Part shown: positions 24,999 to 32,479 of the stretch, piece after piece
Layout: each line of letters starts with the position of its first letter
How positions within the stretch are numbered: the first letter of the stretch is position 1
From: Prevotella sp.
GTDB lineage: Bacteria > Bacteroidota > Bacteroidia > Bacteroidales > Bacteroidaceae
Assembly (NCBI GenBank): GCA_017413085.1
Contig: JAFPVC010000043.1
Span: 30,262-94,261 of the forward strand
Reading direction: 5' to 3'
DNA: 64,000 bases
Translations under genes and position numbers: made by a program
The notes under the pieces: generated by a model
Databases searched by the model: none
What the model saw: the letters and a program-made list of their open reading frames with translations, nothing else
Told to the model about the DNA's origin: nothing

Positions 24999-26222
24999 TT
25001 ATAGTCTCACACCGAAGGAGGCACGTGCATATCCGTCTAAGAGACGGACCTTGCAATTGTCTTTATTGTTCTTATATGAAAAGCGATTGAGCTGTGACTG
25101 TATTCCGATGAAGTAGTTTCTCCAGTTGTAAGCTATACCGAAACGCAGGTCAATGTTAAAGCTCAGCGGACTATAGTCTGTCTCTGACTCCAAGTCCCAA
25201 TAGTCAAGTTTCTCGCCTTCCTTTGCCATGTAGATTGGCTTGTATGACTCACCGTTGGCCCATCTGCGCGCCTGACCGTCCCACTGTCCGTAGTCGTCAA
25301 CCGGAACCGCCTCGGCCAGATTGTAGTTGAAGTCGTATTTGTAAACCTTCACGCGGTTGTATACGCTGACGTTAGGCATTACCATGGCATTGATGACAAG
25401 TCCGCGCGTTGGCACGTAGTTGTAACCGTAGCCGAAACCTATGTTTGCCTGATGCACCTTGATGCGGTGTATGCCGTGACCGATGAGCATGAAGAGGGCG
25501 TTTCTTATGTCCGAATAGTCGAACGACGACTGATACCACGTTGCGCCCAGGAGGAAGGAACCAGCCGAGCGGCGCTGTATGACGGACTGGTTGTAGGCGG
25601 CGGCCTGCGAATAGCGGCGGCCGTTGAACACATAATATCCGTTGATGTACGCAGAGCGGATCCACACCGGGGAAAGCATGTTATTCTTTTCCTCATACTC
25701 CTCGGTGAGTTTCCCGTCCTCATAGCCTTTGGCTGTAAACGTTGCCGTACTCGTATTGAAGTGCCTCAGGCGGAAGTTCAGTCCGTACTTCGCCCCCGTA
25801 CTGCTGAATGAGAAATAACGCCCTGCATTCTTGGCAAGCGACAGGGATAGGCCTACTCCCGTGCCGCGATAGCCCACCCACAGCTCTATTGACGATGCCC
25901 TTGGCGGCTCGAAGCACAGTTCCCATTCCGCAGATTGATTATACTCAGGAAAGTCAAGCCTTTGGAAGTAATCCACGTCAACGGAGTTTTCCTTATAGCG
26001 CAGTATGGCTCTCCACGGCTTTGCAGGCACCTCGATATAGTTTGTGTCCACCTTGTTGCGTGCCTTGGAGTCAAGGTAATGCGGCACCTGCCGAATCAGT
26101 CCCGTCAGACCCTTGGAACTCTTCTGCACGCGCACACTGTCACCACCTTCCCGTTCCTGTGCCGAAGCACCCAAGGAAAGCAGCAGACAGCATATTATAA
26201 TCTTTCCAACCATATATTTCAT
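24999..26222 (-). CDS. DUF4421 domain protein, probable outer membrane or secreted
   Basis: A 407-aa protein starting MKYMVGKIIICCLLLSLGAS, a signal peptide cleaved near AQER. The conserved core DTNYIEVPAKPWRAILRYKE and LWVGYRGTGVGLSLSL matches DUF4421 proteins of Bacteroidales. Many amphipathic beta strands ending in RASFGVRL suggest an outer membrane barrel. The start at 26222 was chosen because it directly begins the signal peptide; longer in-frame extensions would pass the promoter box. First gene of a two-gene operon with the C11 protease; a link between them is unknown. Confidence 0.75.
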   Translation of the reverse strand: MKYMVGKIIICCLLLSLGASAQEREGGDSVRVQKSSKGLTGLIRQVPHYLDSKARNKVDTNYIEVPAKPWRAILRYKENSVDVDYFQRLDFPEYNQSAEWELCFEPPRASSIELWVGYRGTGVGLSLSLAKNAGRYFSFSSTGAKYGLNFRLRHFNTSTATFTAKGYEDGKLTEEYEEKNNMLSPVWIRSAYINGYYVFNGRRYSQAAAYNQSVIQRRSAGSFLLGATWYQSSFDYSDIRNALFMLIGHGIHRIKVHQANIGFGYGYNYVPTRGLVINAMVMPNVSVYNRVKVYKYDFNYNLAEAVPVDDYGQWDGQARRWANGESYKPIYMAKEGEKLDYWDLESETDYSPLSFNIDLRFGIAYNWRNYFIGIQSQLNRFSYKNNKDNCKVRLLDGYARASFGVRL

Positions 26223-26324
26223 ATTCTTTCCCATGGCATCCAGACAAAGGTTAATCGCCATAACACATTTAGGTTCAAACATTTCCTCCCAGAGTACCAT
26301 CTCACAGGCGCATAGGGATATGTG

Positions 26325-26332
26325 CAAAGTTA
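26325..26332 (-). promoter_or_regulatory. -7 box (TAACTTTG) for the DUF4421-C11 operon
   Basis: On the minus strand TAACTTTGCACA lies about 100 bp before the DUF4421 start. Confidence 0.6.
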
Positions 26333-26488
26333 TGAATAATTTCCCATACCTCCAAACTTTTCCCAAACTTTTTCGCTTTTTTGAAGAAATATGACAGATG
26401 ACAGATGAGCAAGCCACTGAAAACGATTAATCCCACGCTGGCAATCAGCGGGGGATTAATAGTATGCCTGATGTCGTTTCTTGTTTTC

Positions 26489-27952
26489 TTAATACATGAT
26501 TCCGAAGAAGCGGAGCACGTCGTTGAGGTTTGCCACTACCATCAGCAGGAGCAGGATGCCCATGCCTACGTATTCGGCATACACCATGAACTTGTCGCCG
26601 GGCTTGCGGCGGAAGATCATCTCGTAGAGCAGGAACATCACGTGGCCGCCGTCGAGTGCGGGGATAGGCAGGATGTTCATGAAGGCGAGGATGATACTCA
26701 GAAATGCCGTCATCATCCAGAATATGTGCCAGTCCCATACCGGTGGGAACATGCTGCCGATGGCTCCGAAACCGCCGAGCTGCTTGGCTCCTTCTGACGT
26801 GAACACATATTTCAGGTCGCTGACGTAGCCGCCCAGCATGTCCAGCGCATAGCCTATGCCGGCAGGTATGCAGGTGAGCAGGTTGTAGTCCACATGTGTC
26901 GGCTTCATGTAGTTTGCCACGGTGGTCATACCCACGCCGAGGTGTGCCTCGTTGTCGAACACTACGGCAGCAGTGGCTGTGTCGCCCTTCTCCTTACTTA
27001 TATATGTCACCACGGTGGTCAGGATCTTCAGTGAGTCGGCCTTCGTCTTGCAGTCGCTCAGTGCGTCGGCCATGCGTCCGCTCTCGTAGGTGAAGGCGTT
27101 CCAAGAGTCTATGGGCTTCGTACCGAGTGCAATGATGCGGTCGCCTTTCTTCATGCCGCTCTTCGCTGCTGCAGTGTTTGGAATGATAGAGTCTATCTCT
27201 GCAGGTACGAACGGACGGCAGAACACTGGCTCTGACTTCAGCATCTCAAGCAGAGAGAGGTTGCCCGGCAGCTGAATCTTCACTTGCTTGCCGTCGCGCA
27301 GCACCGTTGCTTCCTTGGCAGTGGTCAGCGAGCGCAGCATGTTGGCGTTGAACTCGCGGAACTCGCCTTCCTCTGTGCCGACGAGCTTGTCGCCGTCGCG
27401 GAATCCGAGAGCCGTGGCCTGTTCGTTGAACTTCATGCCGTATGGCATATCCTTCACGGCGAAGTAATCCTCACCCCATGCGAAGAACACACCGCAGTAT
27501 ATCACGAGTGCGAGGAGGAAGTTCACCAGCACGCCACCTATCATTATCAGCAGTCGCTGCCAGCACGGCTTGCCACGGAACTCCCACGGCTTGGCAGGTT
27601 GCTTGAGTTTCTCCACGTCGTGCTGTGTCTCGTCAATCATGCCTTCTATCTGGCAGTAGCCGCCGAGTGGAATCCAGCCGAGACCATACTCCGTGCCTTC
27701 ATATTCGTATGAACCGTCTTCTTTCTTCTTTGCAGGGATGACCTTGCCGTTCTCGTCAACCTTGCCGCGCAGCTTGCGCCACCAGTTGAACTTGGTGGAG
27801 AAGAGCGAGAACTTCCAGTCGAAGAAGATGTAGAACTTATTGACCCTTACGCCGAAGAGTTTAGAAAAGAAAAAATGTCCTCCCTCGTGCAATGCCACGA
27901 GGATTGTTATTGCAAGAATAAATTGTAATGTTCTGATGAGAAATACTTCCAC
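26489..27952 (-). CDS. rseP: RIP metalloprotease RseP (site-2 protease, M50)
   Basis: A 487-aa inner membrane zinc protease that cleaves membrane-spanning segments, such as anti-sigma factors and signal peptide remnants. The first helix holds the HExxH motif (HEGGH, residues 22-26). NILPIPALDGGH near the C-terminus gives the third ligand. PDZ-type sequence with SGMKKGDRIIALGTKPIDSW lies in the periplasmic middle. Length is typical for RseP of this phylum. In many Bacteroidetes rseP directly follows dxr; here a PD-(D/E)XK gene stands between them, 36 bp upstream of rseP. Confidence 0.93.
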   Translation of the reverse strand: MEVFLIRTLQFILAITILVALHEGGHFFFSKLFGVRVNKFYIFFDWKFSLFSTKFNWWRKLRGKVDENGKVIPAKKKEDGSYEYEGTEYGLGWIPLGGYCQIEGMIDETQHDVEKLKQPAKPWEFRGKPCWQRLLIMIGGVLVNFLLALVIYCGVFFAWGEDYFAVKDMPYGMKFNEQATALGFRDGDKLVGTEEGEFREFNANMLRSLTTAKEATVLRDGKQVKIQLPGNLSLLEMLKSEPVFCRPFVPAEIDSIIPNTAAAKSGMKKGDRIIALGTKPIDSWNAFTYESGRMADALSDCKTKADSLKILTTVVTYISKEKGDTATAAVVFDNEAHLGVGMTTVANYMKPTHVDYNLLTCIPAGIGYALDMLGGYVSDLKYVFTSEGAKQLGGFGAIGSMFPPVWDWHIFWMMTAFLSIILAFMNILPIPALDGGHVMFLLYEMIFRRKPGDKFMVYAEYVGMGILLLLMVVANLNDVLRFFGIMY

Positions 27953-27988
27953 AATATGAATTAAGAGTTAAGAATTATCTTGTTGATA

Positions 27989-28885
27989 TTATAATTGATT
28001 TATTTCATCTATTGAGAGTCCGGTTGCATCGGCTATTTGCTGAACAGACAACATTCCCATGGCCTTCAGCTTGCGGGCTGTGTCGATGTTAGCTTCTGCA
28101 CGTCCTTCTGCACGTCCTTCTGCACGTCCCTCTGCCAATCCTTCGTTCCTTCCCTCGCCTTTGGCAGTTATCATTTGGTTTTCGAGTATGGAACGTTCGC
28201 TTATGTAATGCTCATACACTCGCTGCTCTTCCCGATTCATCTTCATAAAACGGAGTTTTTCGCGGGCGGCGGACAGTCCGGGAGCATCAGCATCCTCAGG
28301 TATGTCGCTGTTGGCAAGGAAATAGAGCCACTGTTCCAAAGGAACTTTAGACCAGCGGTTGAAATCATTGACCTTCAGTATATAGTACTCAGGGAACAAT
28401 TGACTGACCTCCTCGGCATTGAATTTTTGCTGTTGGAACGGCGACAGGCGGAGCACGTCATCGTCGTGAATGCCGCGAAACTCCGTCTTGCCACGATATA
28501 CGCAGTCAGTACCCTGCCCCAAGTCAAAGTAAACGATGTTTACGGAATACACCTTTTTTACGTTCTCATAGCCACTGCCCAACTCAACATAGTCGGTGAC
28601 GAGTTTCGACGCACCGAATATCATGCGGTGGAAATAAGAGAACTCCGACTCACCCTGCACTTCTATCAAGAGCAGTTCGCCCTGCTCATCTTCGGCAAGC
28701 AGGTCAACACGGTTTGACTTTACTTCACTGCGGTCTTTGTTGCTCTCGCTCTCAAGCAACCGCTGTATCTTTATGGGTTTCTCAAGCAATGTGGTCAGGA
28801 AACCTTCAAGCACGTCGAAGTTCGCTTTGTCGCGCAACAGGCGTTTCAGAGCCCAGTCAAAGCTTATGTATTCTTTATGTCTCAT
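27989..28885 (-). CDS. Rpn-like PD-(D/E)XK nuclease family protein (PDDEXK_2)
   Basis: A 298-aa protein of the family often annotated as putative transposase or recombination-promoting nuclease. FDWALKRLLRDKANFDVLEG opens the domain, and NRVDLLAEDEQGELLLIEVQ gives the D...ExQ core of the nuclease. Near the C-terminus AEGRAEGRAEGRAE is encoded by in-frame 12-bp repeats (CTTCTGCACGTC type), followed by a helix-turn-helix-like end (MLSVQQIADATGLSIDEI). Repeat number is likely variable by slippage. It has its own promoter and a long leader with three 72-bp repeats. Its place between dxr and rseP looks like an insertion. Confidence 0.8.
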   Translation of the reverse strand: MRHKEYISFDWALKRLLRDKANFDVLEGFLTTLLEKPIKIQRLLESESNKDRSEVKSNRVDLLAEDEQGELLLIEVQGESEFSYFHRMIFGASKLVTDYVELGSGYENVKKVYSVNIVYFDLGQGTDCVYRGKTEFRGIHDDDVLRLSPFQQQKFNAEEVSQLFPEYYILKVNDFNRWSKVPLEQWLYFLANSDIPEDADAPGLSAAREKLRFMKMNREEQRVYEHYISERSILENQMITAKGEGRNEGLAEGRAEGRAEGRAEANIDTARKLKAMGMLSVQQIADATGLSIDEINQL

Positions 28886-28915
28886 AACAATTCACTCGGA
28901 TTAGACCTTTCTATG

Positions 28916-29131
28916 TGCAATATATCGCATGAAGCAAACAACGAGTGTCAGCATGGCTGGCTCGTGGTCGCTATGCGAGCTTGCAAGTGCAATATATCGC
29001 ATGAAGCAAACAACGAGTGTCAGCATGGCTGGCTCGTGGTCGCTATGCGAGTTTGCAAGTGCAATATATCGCATGAAGCAAACAACGAGTGTCAGCATGG
29101 CTGGCTCGTGGTCGCTATGCGAGTTTGCAAG
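28916..29131. repeat. Three tandem 72-bp repeats in the 5' leader of the PDDEXK gene
   Basis: The unit starting TGCAATATATCGCATGAAGC is repeated at 28916, 28988 and 29060 with almost no change. Each holds a small hairpin TCGC-TAT-GCGA. The array ends exactly at the promoter box of the minus-strand gene (29134-29141), so it is transcribed as leader. The unit is related to the 76-bp repeat before dxr. It reads open in several frames only because 72 is a multiple of 3. Confidence 0.95.
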
Positions 29132-29133
29132 TG

Positions 29134-29141
29134 CAAAGTTA
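29134..29141 (-). promoter_or_regulatory. -7 box (TAACTTTG) for the PDDEXK gene
   Basis: On the minus strand GTAACTTTGCAC lies about 250 bp before the start codon, with the 72-bp repeats filling the leader. Confidence 0.65.
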
Positions 29142-29240
29142 CACTTTTTTCGTGACATTCCAACTCTCTACTGTCATAAAAAACTATAAACAACCCAAAA
29201 CGTCACCAAACCAAGGCTCACACCGGCAAACTTCAATCCT

Positions 29241-30407
29241 TCAATTTTTCAACTCTTCAATTTCAATCGAAGCAAGTCTCCTTGCCTCTGCGTCAGAATT
29301 GATATAGTCTTCGTATGTTGGCTTCTTTATGACAGTGGCCTTGTCGAGCGTGCGCTCTATGATGTCGCCCATGTCGAGGAAACCTATGCGACCTTCGCGG
29401 AAGGCAAGGTTCACTATCTCGTTGGCGGCATTGACCACGCAACAGGCATTGCCGCCGCGCTTGATTGCCTCGAAAGCCAATGCCAGGCACTTGAACTTAT
29501 TCAGGTCGGGTTCGAAGAACTCAAGGCTGTGCTTGAAGAAATCGAGCCTCTCGCCACTCATCGGCAGACGGTCGGGATATGTGAAGGCATACTGTATGGG
29601 CAGTCGCATGTCTGGCACGCCAAGCTGTGCCTTCACCGCACCGTCGCGGAACTGCACCGCACTGTGTACGATAGACTGCGGATGAACCAGCACCTGTATC
29701 TTGTCGGCATCCACGCCAAAGAGCCATTTTGCCTCGATTACCTCAAAGCCCTTGTTCATCATCGATGCCGAGTCGATGGTTATCTTTGCCCCCATGTCCC
29801 ATGTGGGATGCTTCAGCGCATCAGCAGCGGTCATGGTGCGCATCTCGTCAAGAGACTTCAGGCGGAACGGACCGCCGCTTGCAGTGAGCAGAATCTTCTC
29901 CACCTCGTTGTCACCTTCGCCCACGATGCTCTGGAAAATGGCAGAGTGCTCTGAGTCAACAGGCAGTATGGGTGCATGGTACTGCTGCGCCAGTTCGCAA
30001 ATCAGTTCGCCGGCCACCACCAGCGTCTCCTTGTTGGCAAGGCAGATCTTCTTGCGTGCCTTGATGGCCTCGATGGTTGGTGCCAGTCCGGCGAAGCCTA
30101 CCATAGCCGTCAGCACCATGTCGATGGGATCAGCCTGTACGATGTCGCACAGAGCCTGTGCACCGGCATAGACCTTTATGTCGGGGCAGTCGTCAAGCAG
30201 ACCGACGAGCGTGTCATACTTATCTTCATTGGCTATCACCACTGCCGCCGGCTTGTACTTACGCGCCTGTTCGGCAAGCAGTTCCACCTTGTTGTTGGCA
30301 GTAAGGCAGTAGGCCTCAAATCTGTCGCTGTGCTCGGCAATCACCTCCAGCGCCTGTGTGCCGATGGAGCCAGTGCTGCCAAGTATGCATATCTGTTGTT
30401 TCTTCAT
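29241..30407 (-). CDS. dxr: 1-deoxy-D-xylulose 5-phosphate reductoisomerase
   Basis: A 388-aa cytoplasmic enzyme that turns DXP into MEP with NADPH, the committed step of the non-mevalonate isoprenoid pathway. ILGSTGSIGTQALEVI is the NADPH-binding start. LPVDSEHSAIFQ and LTASGGPFR are the metal and substrate loops, and TIDSASMMNKGFEVIEA is the family signature. The start is the ATG at 30407; the reading frame stays open further upstream only through the leader repeats. Full length and apparently intact. Transcribed toward the PDDEXK gene and rseP. Confidence 0.95.
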   Translation of the reverse strand: MKKQQICILGSTGSIGTQALEVIAEHSDRFEAYCLTANNKVELLAEQARKYKPAAVVIANEDKYDTLVGLLDDCPDIKVYAGAQALCDIVQADPIDMVLTAMVGFAGLAPTIEAIKARKKICLANKETLVVAGELICELAQQYHAPILPVDSEHSAIFQSIVGEGDNEVEKILLTASGGPFRLKSLDEMRTMTAADALKHPTWDMGAKITIDSASMMNKGFEVIEAKWLFGVDADKIQVLVHPQSIVHSAVQFRDGAVKAQLGVPDMRLPIQYAFTYPDRLPMSGERLDFFKHSLEFFEPDLNKFKCLALAFEAIKRGGNACCVVNAANEIVNLAFREGRIGFLDMGDIIERTLDKATVIKKPTYEDYINSDAEARRLASIEIEELKN

Positions 30408-30413
30408 ATTGCT

Positions 30414-30565
30414 TGCAAAATTTTTCGCACGAAAGGAAAAGCGATGGTCTGCAAAGCAGGGTCGCAGTCGCCTATGGCGATTTCCTGAGTGCAAAGTTCT
30501 TCGCACGAATGGAAAAGCGATGGTCTGCAAAGCAGGGTCGCGGTCGCCTATGGCGATTTCCTGAG
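30414..30565. repeat. Two tandem 76-bp repeats in the 5' leader of dxr
   Basis: Units start at 30414 and 30490, and a third partial one begins at 30566 where it becomes the promoter box. Each carries TCGCC-TAT-GGCGA, a small perfect hairpin. On the minus strand unit 2 has GAACTTTGCA where the active box has TAACTTTGCA, so each unit seems to contain a decayed copy of the promoter. Confidence 0.93.
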
Positions 30566-30567
30566 TG

Positions 30568-30575
30568 CAAAGTTA
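30568..30575 (-). promoter_or_regulatory. -7 box (TAACTTTG) for dxr
   Basis: On the minus strand CGTAACTTTGCAC lies about 160 bp before the dxr start codon, at the end of the 76-bp repeats. Confidence 0.65.
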
Positions 30576-30618
30576 CGAATAAAAGTTGAGAAAAACGAAT
30601 GTTTTGCGTTTCTTTTAT

Positions 30619-30649
30619 TTTGATGGTTGACAAAAAAATCGTAACTTTG
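30619..30649 (+). promoter_or_regulatory. Full Bacteroidetes promoter before the secreted hydrolase
   Basis: TTTG (30619-30622) and TAACTTTG (30642-30649) are 19 bp apart. The ATG at 30657 begins 7 bp after the box, which implies a practically leaderless mRNA. Confidence 0.8.
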
Positions 30650-30656
30650 CACCATT

Positions 30657-31595
30657 ATGAGAAAAAAAATATTTTTGCTAATCCTCTGTATAACAGCAAC
30701 GCTGACAATGTCAGCACAAGGAAGGACGGACAACGGAACCCTTACCACCCACGGCAAGGTCCTGGCCGACAACTATGACTTCTGGCTCTACACACCCAAA
30801 AAAAACGCCTATGGCGGCCGTTCCCTGCCACTCGTGTTCTACCTTCACGGCGCCTCTTGTTGTGGCACCGACCTCGAGAAGGTGCGCAGCTACGGCACCG
30901 TCGACGCCCTTGCTGACGGTATGTCGCTGCCGGCCATCGTCATAGCCCCGCAGTCGCAGGGAGCCTGGGGTCCCAAGAAACTCAACGACCTGCTTGAATG
31001 GGCTAAGCGCAACCTGCCCGTCGACGAGTCGCGCGTCTATGTACTTGGCATGAGCCTTGGCGGCTACGGCACCATGGATTTCGTCAATGCCTATCCCGAG
31101 AAGATTGCCGCTGCCATAGCCTTCTGCGGCGGCTGCTCGTCGGCAAAGCCCGACGGCCTGGGCAAGACGTGCCTGTGGATAATGCACGCTACCGCCGATG
31201 CCTCTGTCGACATTAGTTGTTCGAAGCAGGTCGTGAGCTACCTGCAAGGCAAGGGCAAGGACAAACTGCTGCGCTACGACTGGATGGAGGGCGGCTCTCA
31301 CAGTGTATATGCCCGCTATTTCTATCTGCAGAAGACATACGACTGGCTCTTCCTACATTCTCTCCGCGACAAACCGCGAAAGGTAAACCGCACCTTCAGC
31401 ATCACCGACGAAGAAATGAATCAGGCATATTCAGGATACTCGGAAGTCCAAAGGGGATACACGGAAGTTCAAAGTGAGGTGGAAGACAACTGGCGGCACA
31501 GTGTCACTCCTGTTGCTCCCACAGTGAAATCCACGACAAAGAAGAGAACCGTAAGGAAATACAAGAAGATTGACAGCAGAAGAAAATACTATTAA
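30657..31595 (+). CDS. Secreted alpha/beta-hydrolase (esterase/PHB-depolymerase-like)
   Basis: A 312-aa protein with signal peptide (MRKKIFLLILCITATLTMSA, cut near AQG). The hydrolase fold shows PLVFYLHGASCCG (oxyanion loop), YVLGMSLGGYGTMDF (nucleophile Ser in GxSxG), WIMHATADASVD (Asp) and GGSHSVY (His). This fits predicted peptidase or feruloyl-esterase-type enzymes. The last 70 residues are low complexity and basic (KKRTVRKYKKIDSRRK). Substrate unknown. It stands alone, with its own promoter and the repeat-rich second island downstream. Confidence 0.75.
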   Translation: MRKKIFLLILCITATLTMSAQGRTDNGTLTTHGKVLADNYDFWLYTPKKNAYGGRSLPLVFYLHGASCCGTDLEKVRSYGTVDALADGMSLPAIVIAPQSQGAWGPKKLNDLLEWAKRNLPVDESRVYVLGMSLGGYGTMDFVNAYPEKIAAAIAFCGGCSSAKPDGLGKTCLWIMHATADASVDISCSKQVVSYLQGKGKDKLLRYDWMEGGSHSVYARYFYLQKTYDWLFLHSLRDKPRKVNRTFSITDEEMNQAYSGYSEVQRGYTEVQSEVEDNWRHSVTPVAPTVKSTTKKRTVRKYKKIDSRRKYY

Positions 31596-31769
31596 GGTGG
31601 GAATTTTCAGATTCCACCTTATGCGGATTTTGATCGTACAAACTGTCGGAAAAACCGCACGTTTGCTGACGTTTTGATATTTTCGTTTCTTCACCCTGCG
31701 GCATCAAAATAGAGTGGCGGCAACGATGTCTTTGGGATGAAAGAGGGTCATTTTCGCGATTTTTTTATG

Positions 31770-32014
31770 TAATTTCAGCGATTGCACTGTAATCAGGTAG
31801 CTTTTACAGTGCAATCAGATGCAAATTGCGTTGTAATCAGGCCCTCATCACACTGTAATCAGGGCCTGATTACAAGGCAAAAACCATGTCGCAAGACACG
31901 CCGCTATTGAATATCAGGCAGTTGCAATGTGGAACTCCTTGCGATAAAATCGACCATCAGTTTTTCTTTTTCAAATATCGCAAGGAAATCGAGGTAGCAA
32001 AAATCAAAGTGTAA
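31770..32014 (-). repeat. Diverged, inverted MITE-like copy with 22-bp dyad array
   Basis: Dyads of the form ATTGC-ACT-GTAAT start at 31782, 31804, 31826 and 31848, 22 bp apart, with a further half-site at about 31869. The segment ends with AAATATCGCAAGGAAATCGA and then ATCAAAGTGTAA (32003-32014), which are the inverse of the left part and left end of the 382-bp elements. The hairpin and opposite end are missing. This is an older, truncated member of the family. The rest of the 31596-32100 gap holds no gene I can see. Confidence 0.65.
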
Positions 32015-32102
32015 GCAAAAGTGCGATATCAATGACAAAAGTTCCATTATCTCTTTTTTGCGTCCTACAATTGAATTTTCCATCTTATTTTATTTATATT
32101 CT

Positions 32103-32203
32103 GGCGCAAATTCTGGCGCAAATTTAATAAAAATACCCGATTGCGCCAAATAATAAAGTTATATTTTGGCGCAATCTCGCAAAAAAGTTGAGATTGCGCC
32201 AAA
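32103..32203. repeat. Cluster of five GGCGCAA/TTGCGCC sites
   Basis: GGCGCAA in either orientation occurs near 32103, 32115, 32141, 32168 and 32194. The last two form the long dyad TTTGGCGCAATCTC (32165-32178) and GAGATTGCGCCAAA (32190-32203), perfect over 14 bp. The cluster lies about 280 bp before the XRE-ImmA/IrrE regulator. Confidence 0.8.
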
Positions 32204-32303
32204 TAATAGAATTTGTTTGTGGCATTAACAGCCACGCCGCAGCATATAATCTGTGCTGTCTGTGTTATCTGTGGGAGTTATTTCTTCTTAAATTGATGTT
32301 TTC

Positions 32304-32354
32304 TGCACCTTTTTGAGATTTTTACAAGTGCAAATTTGCACCTTTTTGAGATTT
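32304..32354. promoter_or_regulatory. Repeated operator-like sites with a 14-bp palindrome
   Basis: TGCACCTTTTTGAGATTT occurs at 32304-32321 and again at 32337-32354. Between and overlapping them is GTGCAAATTTGCAC (32328-32341), a perfect palindrome. This is the kind of arrangement bound by XRE or CI-type repressors. Confidence 0.6.
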
Positions 32355-32444
32355 CTTGCAAATGATTTTACAGAAAAAATTGGGGTTGTAATGCAAAGGA
32401 GTTTTAAAAAATGATAAATACTCCTAAAATTTTGCTCTTTTGTA

Positions 32445-32478
32445 CTTACAAATGTCCGATTATTTGTACTTTTGTAAG
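32445..32478 (+). promoter_or_regulatory. Promoter and overlapping dyads of the XRE-ImmA/IrrE gene
   Basis: A -7-like TACTTTTG (32467-32474) lies 5 bp before the ATG. CTTACAAA (32445-32452) and TTTGTAAG (32471-32478) form one dyad, and ACAAAT (32448-32453) with ATTTGT (32462-32467) a second nested one. A protein bound here would block the promoter, so autoregulation is likely. Confidence 0.55.
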
Positions 32479-32479
32479 C

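Noticed and set aside
27989-28885. Active transposon because the family is often named transposase
   Set aside because: No terminal inverted repeats flank the gene, and Rpn-like proteins are nucleases without a transposon of their own.
28916-29131. CRISPR array
   Set aside because: The three units are directly contiguous without unique spacers and no cas gene is near.
28877-29189. Repetitive open frames on both strands over the 72-bp repeats
   Set aside because: They stay open only because 72 is a multiple of three. The array is the leader of the PDDEXK gene, and no start or family supports a protein.
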